57,731 nucleotides of DNA, taken from Pseudomonadota bacterium (GTDB taxonomy: Bacteria > Pseudomonadota > Gammaproteobacteria > Burkholderiales > Burkholderiaceae_C). The position numbers and the translations under genes are program-made. Shown here piece after piece: positions 16,086 through 25,903 of the stretch (position 1 is its first letter; the number at the start of each line of letters is the position of its first letter). The notes below the pieces were generated by a model, which searched no databases, had not been told where the DNA came from, and worked only from the letters and a program-made list of their open reading frames with translations. The DNA lies in assembly GCA_021783695.1 (NCBI GenBank), contig JAJXTO010000018.1:1-57731 (forward strand), read 5' to 3'.

Positions 16086-16634
16086 TCAGAGCCGGGCCAA
16101 TTGATCCAGGAACGACGCACCCGCTGCTTCGATGGTGCTGTCATTCATCACAGAGAGGTGAGCCTCATGGGGTGCGAGTTCAAAGGTGCGGGCGCGTTCT
16201 AGCCTGGCCGCGATCATCTCGGCAGATTCGCGCCTGCGCAGTAGCAGGCGCTCGCGCCGCACCTCGGGTGATGCGATGATCTGCGCCACGGTTATGTCGG
16301 GAAAACGCAAGCGGGCTTCGGCCAACCAGCCGCGCGAGCCATTCACCAGCACGGTTTGTCCTTGGGCCAAAGGCAATAACTCGGCATGCCGCACGCCATA
16401 CCAAAGATTGTTGGCAAACCAGTGCATGGCAAACACGCCCTGGCGTGCCAGTTCAGCGAATTGCGTCGAGTCCAGAGACTCATGCGGTTCGCTGGAGTCA
16501 TGCGCTGCGCGGCTGACAGAACGACGCGCAAGATGTAATCCGAGCCCTGGTTCGGCGTGCTGCATCACCCAGGCCAGCACGCTATCTTTGCCTGCACCTG
16601 ACGGACCGATGACGTAGACGAGTCGCCTGCTCAT
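16086..16634 (-). CDS. phnN: Ribose 1,5-bisphosphate phosphokinase
   Basis: Phosphorylates ribose 1,5-bisphosphate to PRPP, the last step of the C-P lyase pathway. It is 182 residues, normal for PhnN, with Walker A GPSGAGKDS (10-18) and the guanylate-kinase-like fold. The central FAMHWFANNLWYGV segment and the arginine-rich lid (RRERLLLRRRES) are family features. The start overlaps the stop of the DUF1045 gene as ATGA. It is the last gene of the leftward phnF unit. Confidence 0.93.
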   Translation of the reverse strand: MSRRLVYVIGPSGAGKDSVLAWVMQHAEPGLGLHLARRSVSRAAHDSSEPHESLDSTQFAELARQGVFAMHWFANNLWYGVRHAELLPLAQGQTVLVNGSRGWLAEARLRFPDITVAQIIASPEVRRERLLLRRRESAEMIAARLERARTFELAPHEAHLSVMNDSTIEAAGASFLDQLARL

Positions 16635-17380
16635 GACAGCGCACTTTGCCGCAAGCGCATGAAGTTTCCGCCCGGCTGCGGCTCGACAAACAGCGATAGC
16701 GCCCGCACTGACAGAGGCTGCCTCAAAGCGGAGAACACGTCCTGCGCATGGTGTTCAAGTTGCGCGGCCTGCACCTGGGACAAGCCGTGCAGATTGCCGG
16801 TGAGCGTCATATGAAAGCGGAAGCGCTGCAGCACATGCGGGTAGCCCCAGCGTCGTAGCAGAGTTTTCTGCTCCGCGTCGAGCTGACCGCTTGCAATGCG
16901 CGCGGCGATGTCGGCTTCGCCAGGCGGCGCGGCAAAGGGATGCAGATCGATGACGCAACGCTGCGCTAGGGTATTCAACGCCTCGCTGGGTTCCTCCGGC
17001 TGCAAGGCGAGAAAGTTGCCCAGGCGCCGAACAGACAGAGGATGCAAATTGAAGGCTGCGATCTGCGCAGCGAAGTGATCGAGCGCTGCGGCCAATTCCG
17101 CCTCGGTAAGACCGGCGGCCAGATGAAACGGGGCCTTGAGCGTGGCATGCCAACCATAGCGCCGGGGCGCGCTGGTGATGGCGTGGAACGCCTGCGCACT
17201 CCAGCCCGCAGGCACCGGCTGCGCGCGGGCTTCGCCAGAGTCACTGCAGCGCCCGAGCCACCGGGCTCCAGCCTCGGCCCAGTCTGAGCCCGGTTCAGGC
17301 GCGAAATACACCGCAAACCTTGTCTGCGCCCGCTCGCTGCGCAAGGCTACGGGAAGTGCCGTGTGGCTTTCATTCCTCAT
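16631..17380 (-). CDS. DUF1045 phosphonate-operon protein, predicted 2H phosphoesterase
   Basis: A 249-residue protein of the DUF1045 family, which recurs in C-P lyase clusters and has no assigned reaction that I know of. Two HxT motifs are visible, HAT at 78-80 (in GWHATLKAPF) and HMT at 190-192 (in RFHMTLTGNL). That spacing and sequence are typical of the 2H phosphoesterase fold, whose members open cyclic phosphates or phosphodiesters. It overlaps phnF by 11 bases upstream and phnN by ATGA downstream. PhnP, the usual enzyme that opens the cyclic ribose phosphate made by C-P lyase, is not encoded in this window. I infer that DUF1045 may do that step. Family: sure. Reaction: inference. Confidence 0.85.
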   Translation of the reverse strand: MRNESHTALPVALRSERAQTRFAVYFAPEPGSDWAEAGARWLGRCSDSGEARAQPVPAGWSAQAFHAITSAPRRYGWHATLKAPFHLAAGLTEAELAAALDHFAAQIAAFNLHPLSVRRLGNFLALQPEEPSEALNTLAQRCVIDLHPFAAPPGEADIAARIASGQLDAEQKTLLRRWGYPHVLQRFRFHMTLTGNLHGLSQVQAAQLEHHAQDVFSALRQPLSVRALSLFVEPQPGGNFMRLRQSALS

Positions 17381-18113
17381 GCTGCACCGTCAGGGTGATG
17401 CGGTCGCCAGCGAACCAGGCCACGGCGTATTCGATCGGCACGCCCTGCACATCCACGTTCACGCTGTTGACCTGCAGCACCGGGCGCTGCGCGGGCTGCA
17501 ACAGAGCATGTGCCACCCGCTCATCCGGCAGCATGGCGGCGATGCGGCTTTCGCGGCGGGTGTAATCGGACACGCCCAGCGCAGCAAAGGCCTGGGTGAT
17601 GGAGCCGCTCTGTTCTATCCCGTCGGCCAATCCCTCGAAACGCGGCAGGGGAAACCAGCGCCTGCTGAACAGCACGGGCCTCCCATTGCCCTCGCCCAGC
17701 ACATCGAGCTGCAGCACGCGGCTGCGGGCAGGCAACGCCAGCGCCCGCGCGATCTCCACCGTGGCGCGCAGATGCAGGCGCGCCATGACCCGCAATGCGC
17801 CATCCATTCCGGACAGGCCCAGGCTTGCGCTAAGACGGGTGCGCCGCCCCAGCGCCACGTCCATGGCGAAGTCTTCCACATAGGTGCCGCTGCCCTGCAC
17901 CATGCGCACCAGACCACGCGCGGCCAGGCTGGACAGAGCGCGGCGCACGGTATGCCGGTTTGCGCCGAATCGCTGCGCCAGCATGTTCTCGGTGGGCAGG
18001 CGGGCTCCTGCGGGATGCTGGCCGCTGGCGATGTCCTGCGTCAGCCGCTCGGCAATGGAGGACCACACGCTCTCGCGTTCGCGGGATGACTCTGCTCGTT
18101 CTTCGGTTCGCAT
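17370..18113 (-). CDS. phnF: GntR/HutC-family repressor PhnF
   Basis: Transcriptional regulator of the phosphonate genes. It is 247 residues: an N-terminal winged helix (GARLPTENMLAQRFGANRHTVRRAL, with GLVRMVQGSGTYV as the wing) and a C-terminal UTRA/chorismate-lyase-like effector domain. It is divergent from phnG, and the palindrome TTGTCTAGACAA between them fits the GT-TAGAC core bound by HutC-type regulators. It would therefore repress itself and phnG. I prefer the ATG at 18113; the alternative at 18128 overlaps a Pho-box-like sequence. It heads an operon with the DUF1045 gene and phnN. Confidence 0.92.
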   Translation of the reverse strand: MRTEERAESSRERESVWSSIAERLTQDIASGQHPAGARLPTENMLAQRFGANRHTVRRALSSLAARGLVRMVQGSGTYVEDFAMDVALGRRTRLSASLGLSGMDGALRVMARLHLRATVEIARALALPARSRVLQLDVLGEGNGRPVLFSRRWFPLPRFEGLADGIEQSGSITQAFAALGVSDYTRRESRIAAMLPDERVAHALLQPAQRPVLQVNSVNVDVQGVPIEYAVAWFAGDRITLTVQHEE

Positions 18114-18121
18114 GAAAGACC

Positions 18122-18143
18122 TTGTCATAAAAACGACACGCGA
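18122..18143. promoter_or_regulatory. Possible weak Pho box upstream of phnG
   Basis: TTGTCAT, four A, then ACGACAC gives the 7+4+7 spacing of a Pho box, but the second half is a poor match. Its distance to the PhnF palindrome resembles that of the clearer arrays before the MFS gene and phnC. Confidence 0.35.
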
Positions 18144-18169
18144 TGCGCCTACGCTTCGGTTATTGAAAT

Positions 18170-18181
18170 TTGTCTAGACAA
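18170..18181. promoter_or_regulatory. PhnF operator in the phnF/phnG intergenic region
   Basis: Perfect 12-bp palindrome TTGTCTAGACAA. It ends 19 bases before the phnG start and lies between the divergent phnF and phnG genes. The same 12-mer recurs at 24198 and 25877, each before another phosphonate-linked unit. Confidence 0.8.
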
Positions 18182-18200
18182 CTTGAAGGCTAACACGCTC

Positions 18201-18716
18201 ATGTTGCAATTTGATGGCACACGCGCCAAAGCGTCAAACAACCCGCGCAAAGCCTGGATGGAACTGCTCGCCCGGGCCCCGCTCGACTTGCTCGAAACCG
18301 CGATCGCACCTTTTGCCGGCCAGCAGCCGCAATGGCTGCGCGCGCCGGAAACCGGGCTCATCATGCTCCAGGGCCGCGCGGGCGGCAGCGGCGAGCGCTT
18401 CAACCTGGGCGAAGCCACCGTCACCCGCTGCGCCTTGCGCACAGACCCCGCCGTGGTCGACTGCAAGACCGTGGGCGTGGCCTATGTGATGGGTCGCTCC
18501 AGGCGGCATGCGGTGCTGGCCGCCACCGCCGACGCCCTGCTGCAAGACCCGGCCTGTCAGCACCACGTCCCCGCGGACCTGCTGCCGCGTATCGACGCCT
18601 GGCTGCAGGCGCGGCGCACCGCCCGGCACGCCCGCGCCCAGGCCACACGGGTGGAATTCTTCACCCTCGCCCGCGAAGGCGGTGCCACGGACGACGCCCA
18701 GGAGAACGCGGAATGA
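18201..18716 (+). CDS. phnG: C-P lyase core subunit PhnG
   Basis: Part of the PhnGHIJ complex; with PhnI it transfers the phosphonate to the C1 position of ATP ribose. The protein is 171 residues. Family features include RKAWMELLARAP near the N-terminus, LNLGEATVT-like sequence (FNLGEATVTRCALR), and VGVAYVMGRSRRHAVLAA. The ATG at 18201 is chosen; a TTG at 18183 would nearly touch the operator. Its stop overlaps the phnH start as ATGA. First gene of the phnGHIJKLM unit, repressed via the operator just upstream. Confidence 0.94.
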   Translation: MLQFDGTRAKASNNPRKAWMELLARAPLDLLETAIAPFAGQQPQWLRAPETGLIMLQGRAGGSGERFNLGEATVTRCALRTDPAVVDCKTVGVAYVMGRSRRHAVLAATADALLQDPACQHHVPADLLPRIDAWLQARRTARHARAQATRVEFFTLAREGGATDDAQENAE

Positions 18717-19327
18717 GCGCCGCAAACACGACCAGCCTGCTCGGCATCACTCCCGGATTTTCCGATCTGGCGCGGGGCAGTCAGACAGTGTTTCGCGCCG
18801 CTCTCGACGCCCTGTCACGCCCCGGCCGGATCCAGACCGTGCGCAGCGATGCGCAACTGCCGACTGGAGCGGCTCACCCCGCAGCCGCCAATGTGCTGCT
18901 GGCCCTGCTCGACCAGGACTGCACCCTGTGGCTCTCGCCCAGCCTGGCGTCCGACCCGGCGGCGGCCTATCTGCGCTTTCACACCGGCTGCCGGATCGTC
19001 GGCGTGCCGGAGCAGGCGCAATTCGTCTGGGCCGCCAGCGGTGCCGAGTTGCCCGCGCTGGACATCCTTGCGAGCGGCACGGAATACGAGCCGGAATTCG
19101 GTGCCACCTGCCTCGTCCAGGTGGACGCGCTGGACGACACAGCAGGCTGGACGCTGCGCGGCCCCGGCATCCGCGACACCCAGCGCCTCGCCGTGCAGGG
19201 CTTGCCTTCCGACTTCGTGGCGCAGTGGACGGCTTGCCAGACGCATTTCCCGCAAGGCGTGGACATGCTGCTGAGCGCGTGCGACCGGTTGGCCGGGTTG
19301 CCGCGCACCACACGCATCGAGGACTGA
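18713..19327 (+). CDS. phnH: C-P lyase core subunit PhnH
   Basis: Structural subunit of the C-P lyase core complex, with a fold related to PLP-dependent transferases but no cofactor site. It is 204 residues. Typical elements are GFSDLARGSQTVFRAALDAL at the N-terminus, the DCTLWL strand and the RGPGI motif near the C-terminus. It starts within the phnG stop (ATGA), and phnI follows after two bases, so the three are probably translated in step. Confidence 0.94.
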   Translation: MSAANTTSLLGITPGFSDLARGSQTVFRAALDALSRPGRIQTVRSDAQLPTGAAHPAAANVLLALLDQDCTLWLSPSLASDPAAAYLRFHTGCRIVGVPEQAQFVWAASGAELPALDILASGTEYEPEFGATCLVQVDALDDTAGWTLRGPGIRDTQRLAVQGLPSDFVAQWTACQTHFPQGVDMLLSACDRLAGLPRTTRIED

Positions 19328-19329
19328 CC

Positions 19330-20427
19330 ATGTACGTTGCCGTCAAGGGCGGAGAGACCGCCATTCTCAATAGCCACGGCCTGGTCGCCGAGCAGCGCCG
19401 GGGAGACCCTGCCGTGCCGGAAATCAGCCTGTCGCAAATCCGTGAACAACTGCGTCTGGCCGTGGCGCGGGTGATGACCGAAGGCTCGGTCTATGACCCC
19501 GACCTGGCGGCGCTGGCCCTGAAGCAGTCGGCGGGCGATGCGGTGGAGGCCATTTTTCTGCTGCGCGCCCACCGCACCACCCTGCCCCGTCTGGGGTACA
19601 GCGTGCCGCTCGACACCTCCAGAATGGCCGTGATGCGGCGCATTTCCGCCACCTTCAAAGACATGCCCGGCGGCCAGATTCTGGGGCCGACTGACGACTA
19701 CACCCAGCGCCTGCTCGACTTCGCGCTGATGGCGCAGGGCGACACCGTGCCCGTTGCGGCGCAAGCGCCGCTGCCGGACGATCTGTCCACTCCGAGTGTG
19801 ATCGATCTGCTCGATCTGGAAGGGCTGGTGGAAATCCACCCGGTGCCCGAGGGCGACCCTGCGCCGCACGACCTCACCAGAGAGCCCTTGCGCTTTCCGG
19901 CGGACCGCGCCACGCGCCTGCAGAACCTGGCGCGCGGTGATGAAGGTTTTCTGCTGGCAATGGGCTATTCCACCCAGCGCGGCTATTCGCACACCCACCC
20001 CTTCGTCGGCGAAATCCGCTTCGGCAGCGTGGACGTGGAACTGGTGCCGGAAGAGCTGGATTTTGTCCTGTCCATCGGCGACATCGACCTCACCGAGTGC
20101 CAGATGGTCAACCAGTTCGCGGGCAGCAAAACCCAGCCGCCGCAGTTCACGCGAGGTTACGGCCTGGCCTTCGGCCACAGCGAACGCAAGGCCATGGCGA
20201 TGAGCCTGCTCGACCGCGCCCTGCGCGCACCCGAGCTGGGCGAGGCGGTGGAATCGCCGGCGCAGATGCAGGAATTCGTGCTCTCGCACAGCGACAACCT
20301 CGAAGCCTCGGGCTTTGTGCAGCACCTGAAGCTGCCGCACTACGTCGACTTTCAATCCGAACTCGATCTGGTGCGCCACATGCGCGCCCAGCCCGCACCG
20401 CAAACTGCCGAAGGAGACGCGCCATGA
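19330..20427 (+). CDS. phnI: C-P lyase core subunit PhnI
   Basis: Catalytic nucleosidase-like subunit of the core complex. With PhnG, PhnH and PhnL it replaces the adenine of ATP with the phosphonate, giving a ribose 1-phosphonate 5-triphosphate. The protein is 365 residues. The start MYVAVKGGETAILN and the central GYSTQRGYSHTHPFVGEIR are characteristic, and the latter includes conserved histidines. The end overlaps the phnJ start by four bases (ATGA). Confidence 0.95.
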   Translation: MYVAVKGGETAILNSHGLVAEQRRGDPAVPEISLSQIREQLRLAVARVMTEGSVYDPDLAALALKQSAGDAVEAIFLLRAHRTTLPRLGYSVPLDTSRMAVMRRISATFKDMPGGQILGPTDDYTQRLLDFALMAQGDTVPVAAQAPLPDDLSTPSVIDLLDLEGLVEIHPVPEGDPAPHDLTREPLRFPADRATRLQNLARGDEGFLLAMGYSTQRGYSHTHPFVGEIRFGSVDVELVPEELDFVLSIGDIDLTECQMVNQFAGSKTQPPQFTRGYGLAFGHSERKAMAMSLLDRALRAPELGEAVESPAQMQEFVLSHSDNLEASGFVQHLKLPHYVDFQSELDLVRHMRAQPAPQTAEGDAP

Positions 20428-21341
20428 CCGCGCCCGCTTCCCATCCACACGCGCAAGTCGAGCGCGACCCGCACGTCAATTTCGCCTACCTCGACGAGCG
20501 CACCAAGCGCATGATTCGCCGCGCCCTGCTCAAGGCGGTGTGCATTCCCGGTTACCAGGTGGCCTTCGGCTCGCGCGAAATGCCGCTGCCCTATGGCTGG
20601 GGCACGGGCGGCATCCAGGTCACGGCCTCGATCCTGGGCGAGAGCGACGTGCTCAAGGTCATCGACCAGGGGTCGGACGACACGGTCAACGCCGTCAACA
20701 TCCGCCGCTTCTTCCAGCGCACGGCAGGCGTGGAGGTCACCACCGACACCGCGCTGGCCGACATCATCCAGACCCGCCACCGCATTCCAGAAACCCCGCT
20801 GCGCGAGGGACAGATCATGGTCTATCAAGTGCCCGTGCCCGAGCCCATGCAGAGGCTCGAGCCGCTGGAAGCCGAGACCCGCAAGATGCACGGCCTGGCC
20901 GAATACGGGCTGATGCACGTGAAGCTGTTCGAGGACATTTCGCGCTACGGCCACATTGCCACAACTTACGACTATCCGGTGTTGGTGGGCGGGCGCTACG
21001 TCATGTCGCCCTCGCCCATCCCGAAGTTCGACAACCCCAAACTGCACCTGAGCCCGGCGCTGCACCTGTATGGCGCGGGACGCGAAAAGCGCATCTACGC
21101 CGTGCCGCCCTACACCCCGGTGGAAAGCCTGGCCTTCGACGACCATCCCTTCACCATCACCCGCTGGGACAGCCCCTGCGCCCTGTGCGGCGCAACAGAC
21201 AGCTATCTCGACGAAATCATCACCGATGATCAAGGCACCCGCCTGTTCGTCTGCTCCGACTCGCACTACTGCGCCACCCGGCAGGCAGAGCAGGCGGCAC
21301 AACGGCACCCCACTTTGGAGGCCGCTCATGGCCAGTCTTGA
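20424..21341 (+). CDS. phnJ: Carbon-phosphorus lyase, radical SAM-type subunit PhnJ
   Basis: Breaks the C-P bond by radical chemistry, releasing the hydrocarbon and 5-phosphoribosyl 1,2-cyclic phosphate. It is 305 residues. The four conserved cysteines are C252, C255, C277 and C283 (CALC, then VCSDSHYC), matching the E. coli pattern 241/244/266/272; three hold the 4Fe-4S cluster. The glycine-rich segment LPYGWGTGGIQVT is also conserved. All key residues are present, so the lyase should be functional. phnK begins 14 bases before its stop. Confidence 0.96.
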   Translation: MTAPASHPHAQVERDPHVNFAYLDERTKRMIRRALLKAVCIPGYQVAFGSREMPLPYGWGTGGIQVTASILGESDVLKVIDQGSDDTVNAVNIRRFFQRTAGVEVTTDTALADIIQTRHRIPETPLREGQIMVYQVPVPEPMQRLEPLEAETRKMHGLAEYGLMHVKLFEDISRYGHIATTYDYPVLVGGRYVMSPSPIPKFDNPKLHLSPALHLYGAGREKRIYAVPPYTPVESLAFDDHPFTITRWDSPCALCGATDSYLDEIITDDQGTRLFVCSDSHYCATRQAEQAAQRHPTLEAAHGQS

Positions 21342-22124
21342 CGATGCAGGCGCGGCCCCGCTGCCTTTATTGCAGGTGCGCCACCTGCGCCGCAGCTACG
21401 GCCCGCTGATTGCGGTGAACGACGTGTCCTTCGACCTCTGGCCGGGAGAGGTGCTGGCCATCGTGGGCGAATCCGGATCGGGCAAAAGCACTCTGCTGCA
21501 CACCCTGGCCGGACACGGCCAGCCCGATGCGGGCAGCGTGCAGTTCGCCATCCGTGACCGCGGCTTGAGGGACATTTACGCCTTGCCAGAAGGCCAGCGC
21601 CGCGCCCTGGCGCGCACCGATCTGGGGTTTGTGCACCAGCACGCCGCCGACGGTCTGCGCATGAATGTGTCTGCCGGGGCCAATGTGGCCGAGCGCCTGA
21701 TGGCTTTGGGCAACCGCCACTATGCCGACCTGCGCCAGCAAGCCACCGACTGGCTGCAGCGCGTGGAAATCGACCCGGCGCGCATCGACGACACGCCGGA
21801 CACCTTCTCCGGCGGCATGCGCCAGCGGCTGCAGATCGCGCGCAACCTCATCACCCTGCCCCGGCTGATGTTCCTCGACGAACCCACGTCCGGTCTCGAC
21901 GTCTCGGTGCAGGCGCGGCTGCTCGACCTGCTGCGCCACCTCACCCGCCAGCTCGGCCTGGCCGCCATTCTGGTCACGCACGATCTGGCCGTGGCGCGGC
22001 TGCTGGCACACCGCACCATGGTGATGCAGCGCGGCCATGTCATCGAGTCGGGCCTGACCGACCAGGTGCTCGACGACCCCGATCATGCCTATACCCAACT
22101 GCTCGTTTCTTCGGTGCTCCAGCC

Positions 22125-22128
<4 letters not shown>
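21328..22128 (+). CDS. phnK: C-P lyase accessory ATPase PhnK
   Basis: ABC-type ATPase that docks on the PhnGHIJ core. It is not a transporter. The protein is 266 residues with Walker A GESGSGKST (47-55), the signature SGGMRQRL, Walker B LMFLDEPTSGLD and the switch THDLAVA. It closely resembles dipeptide-transporter ATPases, but its position between phnJ and phnL settles the assignment. The start overlaps phnJ by 14 bases; its own stop overlaps phnL (ATGA). Confidence 0.93.
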
Positions 22129-22837
<709 letters not shown>

Positions 22838-22841
<4 letters not shown>

Positions 22842-23992
22842 ACCGCCTGCTGCTCACCAACGCCCGCCTTGTGCTGCCTGACGAGATCGTCCACGGCACA
22901 CTCCATGCCGAACAGGGCCGCATCTCCAGCGTGGACGCTGCGTGCACGGCCCTGCCCGAGGCAATCGACCTGCAAGGCGATCTGCTCATCCCGGGCATGG
23001 TCGAAGTGCATACCGACAATCTGGAGCGCCACCTCATGCCGCGCCCCGGCGTGCATTGGGCGATCATGCCCGCGCTGCTGGCGCACGACAGCGAGATTGC
23101 AGCCGCCGCCATCACCACCGTGCTCGACGCCATCGGGGTGGGCGAGGCCGATACCGAAAGCCTGCGCGGCAATGACTGGAACCCCCTGCTGTCCTGTCTG
23201 AGCGACTGCACCGCCCGCGGCGTGCTGCGCGCCGACCATCTGCTGCATGTGCGCTGCGAACTGCCCGCGCCCAACACCATCGGCCTGTTCGCGCCGTTTC
23301 ACGACCACCCGCGTCTCAAGCTGATTTCGCTGATGGATCACACCCCGGGTCAGCGCCAGTGGGAAGACATCGCGCATGCGCGGATCTACTACACCGGAAA
23401 AAAAGGCTGGAGCGAAGCCAAATTCCAGTCCAAGGTGGCACAGGCATCCGAGCTGCAAAGCCGCTACGCCAGGCCGCACCGCGCCTACTTTGTCGATTAC
23501 GCCAAGACCCACGGCATCATCCTGGCGAGTCACGACGACACCACGCCCGACCACGTCGCGCAGGCCTTGGCTGAAGGCGTCAGAATTTCCGAATTCCCCA
23601 CCACCATCACCGCCGCCAGGGCCGCGCGCGACTGCGGCCTGTCGACCGTGATGGGCGGGCCGAATGTGGTGCGCGGGGGATCGCACTCCGGCAATGTGGC
23701 GGCGGCGGAACTGGCGCGCCACGGCCTGCTCGACATCCTGTCGTCCGACTACGTTCCCGGCAGCCTGCTCAGCGCGGTGTTCACTCTGTATCAACAAGAC
23801 GGCATTCCGCTGCCGCAGGCCGTGGCCATGGTCACACGCAATCCGGCCTCTGCACTCCACCTCGACGACCGTGGCCAGATCGCCCAGGGCCTGCGCGCCG
23901 ACCTCGTCCAGGTCCACCCCGTCGCCCTGTCCGATGGCACCATGCACCCGGTGGTCCGCGCCGTTTGGCGCGAAGGGCGGCGGGTGGTCTGA
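22838..23992 (+). CDS. phnM: Ribose 1-phosphonate 5-triphosphate diphosphatase PhnM
   Basis: Metal-dependent amidohydrolase-fold enzyme that removes pyrophosphate from the ribose 1-alkylphosphonate 5-triphosphate before PhnJ acts. It is 384 residues. Visible metal-site elements are VEVHTDNLERH near the start, FHDHP and LMDHTPGQRQ in the middle, ILASHDDTT, and DILSSDYVPGSL near the end. Last gene of the phnGHIJKLM unit. Its stop is followed by a strong hairpin without a T-tract. Confidence 0.95.
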
Positions 23993-24008
23993 CCAAGTCC
24001 GTGCAAAT

Positions 24009-24040
24009 GGCGGCGAGCAGGCCCTTGCCTGTCCGCCGCC
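24009..24040. repeat. Hairpin downstream of phnM
   Basis: GGCGGCG pairs with CGCCGCC outside, and GCAGGC with GCCTGT inside, around a CCTT loop. There is no T-tract, so it may protect the mRNA end or act as a factor-dependent terminator; intrinsic termination is less likely. Confidence 0.45.
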
Positions 24041-24136
24041 GGTTCCGCGCAATGCGGACACCGACGTTCGCCCTGCGCAATGCGCGCAGCGGCGCGTCCG
24101 CGCTTGGCTTCGGGTCGCACGAAAACAACTGCGCGA

Positions 24137-24180
24137 CCGTCACAAAAACTTCTGAAAACCGTCAAACCGCCGTCACAAAC
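24137..24180. promoter_or_regulatory. Pho-box array upstream of the MFS gene
   Basis: Four 7-mers are spaced by exactly four bases: CCGTCAC, ACTTCTG, CCGTCAA and CCGTCAC, with A-rich spacers. Three of the four match the PhoB half-site CTGTCAT at the core GTCA, and the 11-nt period is that of Pho boxes. It ends about 20 nt before the PhnF palindrome. Confidence 0.6.
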
Positions 24181-24195
24181 GGCCCCCACAATTCA

Positions 24196-24211
24196 AGTTG
24201 TCTAGACAACT
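24196..24211. promoter_or_regulatory. PhnF operator upstream of the MFS gene
   Basis: Perfect 16-bp palindrome AGTTGTCTAGACAACT containing the same 12-mer as the phnF/phnG site. It is 101 bases before the transporter ATG, so either the promoter is nearby with a long leader or the start codon annotation could be discussed. Confidence 0.8.
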
Positions 24212-24312
24212 CCGCGCCATGGAAACATTCGCGGAAGCTCGGCAATCGCCATCACCCGCCGCCAAGTGCTGGGATTGGTACGTCTTCGCATCCCCTCCCT
24301 GAAAGGCACACC

Positions 24313-25725
24313 ATGCGCACGCTTTCTCAACCCACAAGCAATTTGTTACCCCGACTCGACCGCCTGCCCTGGAGCACCTTCCACACCTATGTGGTCCTGG
24401 CTCTGGGGGTCGGATGGACGCTCGACGCCTTTGAAATCAACATGATCGGCAGCGTGCTGGGCATGATGACCAAGGAATGGCATCTCACCCCAGGACAAGG
24501 CGCCTGGGTCGTCAGCACCATGGTTTTTGGCATTCTGGTGGGAGCGCTGCTGTTTGGCTATCTGGCAGACCGCTTTGGCAGAAAGAAAATGTTTCTGTTC
24601 ACGCTGTTCTGGTATGCCGGGTTCTCGGTGCTTTCCATGTTTTCGTGGAATCTGACGAGCTTTCTGGTGTTCCGCTTCCTCACCGGAGTGGGTCTGGGCG
24701 GCGAGTACTCGGCGGTGACCGCGACGATGGTTGAATTCATCCCCAAGCGCGCCCGCGGCAAAGTGGATGCCCTGATTCTGGCCGGCTTTCCCGTCGGCGC
24801 CGTACTGGCCGCGCTCTCCGCGAAATTTTTCATCGCCGAACTGCCCGCCGATATCGGCTGGCGTGTGGGTTTCGGTCTCGCGGGCTTGCTGGCCTTTGCC
24901 GCGCTCTGGGCCAGAAAAGTGGTTCCTGAATCACCGCGCTGGCTGATGTTGATGGGTCGCCATCAGGAAGCGACACAGATCGTGGAGCAGATTGAACGCC
25001 GCGTCGTGGCGGAAACCGCAAAGCCCTTGCCTCCCGTCTCCGACCAATTGGAAGTCGATGCGCCTCACGGTGGTTTCTTCGCAGAGATCAGGGAGCTTTT
25101 CAACCGTTTCGGCTCTCGCGTGGCACTCGCGAGCGCACTCAATTTTTCGCAGGCCTCCGTGGTGTATGGGGTCATGGGTCTGCTGGCTCTGGTCATTCTT
25201 CCGCTGGTGAAAATTCCTCCGCAGGACATGCCAAACTACTACCTGATCGGAAACATCGCCGCCATCGGCGGGGCCCTGCTTGCCGCCTTTCTGCTCGATC
25301 GTGCCGGGCGGCGCGGAACCCTGTTTGCCGCCTACTCCATCACGGCTCTGGCGATTGTGTATCTGTTTTTCGCTAGCAGCCCTGTCCAGGTGCTCATCGG
25401 CTACTCGCTGGTGCAATTCGGCGTCACCTGGGCCTATATCTCCGCTTACGTTCTGAGCGCGGAGGTGCTCCCCACGCGTATGCGCGCCACCGGCCTCGGC
25501 ATCTCGGTTGCAGCAGGCCGCATCGGCGCTTTTTTCGCGCCGTTGATCCTGTCGCAAATGTTCGCCATGTATCACACCGCCGGAGCGCCGCTCCTTGCCC
25601 TGCTGCTCATGGTGCTGCCAGGGCCGATTGCCGCATTGGTGTGGTGGATGCGGGGATTTGAGAGCCGCCATTTGTCGCTGGAACAAACCGGCACCGCGGG
25701 TGCGTTCGCCAGTCAACAAGCCTGA
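24313..25725 (+). CDS. MFS transporter in the phosphonate regulon
   Basis: A 470-residue major facilitator with 12 predicted membrane helices. Signature sequences are [12 protein letters not shown] between helices 2 and 3 and [15 protein letters not shown] in helix 4, followed by PKRARGK. These place it in the metabolite:H+ symporter/NiaP-SV2-like group. The substrate cannot be read from sequence. Its gene lies between phnM and phnC, and the same PhnF palindrome and a Pho-box array stand upstream, so the substrate is probably a phosphonate, a related organophosphorus compound or a product of C-P cleavage. Such a gene is not part of the classical E. coli phn operon. The ATG at 24313 is preceded by GAAAGG. 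Confidence 0.88.
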   Translation: MRTLSQPTSNLLPRLDRLPWSTFHTYVVLALGVGWTLDAFEINMIGSVLGMMTKEWHLTPGQGAWVVSTMVFGILVGALLFGYLADRFGRKKMFLFTLFWYAGFSVLSMFSWNLTSFLVFRFLTGVGLGGEYSAVTATMVEFIPKRARGKVDALILAGFPVGAVLAALSAKFFIAELPADIGWRVGFGLAGLLAFAALWARKVVPESPRWLMLMGRHQEATQIVEQIERRVVAETAKPLPPVSDQLEVDAPHGGFFAEIRELFNRFGSRVALASALNFSQASVVYGVMGLLALVILPLVKIPPQDMPNYYLIGNIAAIGGALLAAFLLDRAGRRGTLFAAYSITALAIVYLFFASSPVQVLIGYSLVQFGVTWAYISAYVLSAEVLPTRMRATGLGISVAAGRIGAFFAPLILSQMFAMYHTAGAPLLALLLMVLPGPIAALVWWMRGFESRHLSLEQTGTAGAFASQQA

Positions 25726-25814
25726 ACCCGTCGCATTGCGACGCGCCACCTCTTGCCATGCGCCGAAAGGCGCATGGCAAGAGGACACGATGCCAACATG
25801 CTCGTTTTATCGCC

Positions 25815-25858
25815 GTGTAACAAAACATTCCAAGAACTGTCAAAACCTTGTCATACAA
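25815..25858. promoter_or_regulatory. Pho-box array upstream of phnC
   Basis: Four 7-mers with 4-base spacers: GTGTAAC, CATTCCA, CTGTCAA, TTGTCAT. The last two are close to the PhoB half-site CTGTCAT. The array ends about 20 nt before the PhnF palindrome, the same layout as at the MFS gene. Confidence 0.6.
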
Positions 25859-25876
25859 AACCCGCAGACTGCTGAC

Positions 25877-25888
25877 TTGTCTAGACAA
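25877..25888. promoter_or_regulatory. PhnF operator upstream of phnC
   Basis: Third perfect copy of TTGTCTAGACAA. It ends 15 bases before the phnC ATG and would block transcription initiation or early elongation of phnCDE. Confidence 0.8.
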
Positions 25889-25903
25889 ATTGTGGAGTTC
25901 CCC

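Noticed and set aside
18183-18200. TTG start for phnG
   Set aside because: It is one base from the PhnF palindrome, and the ATG at 18201 fits PhnG length.
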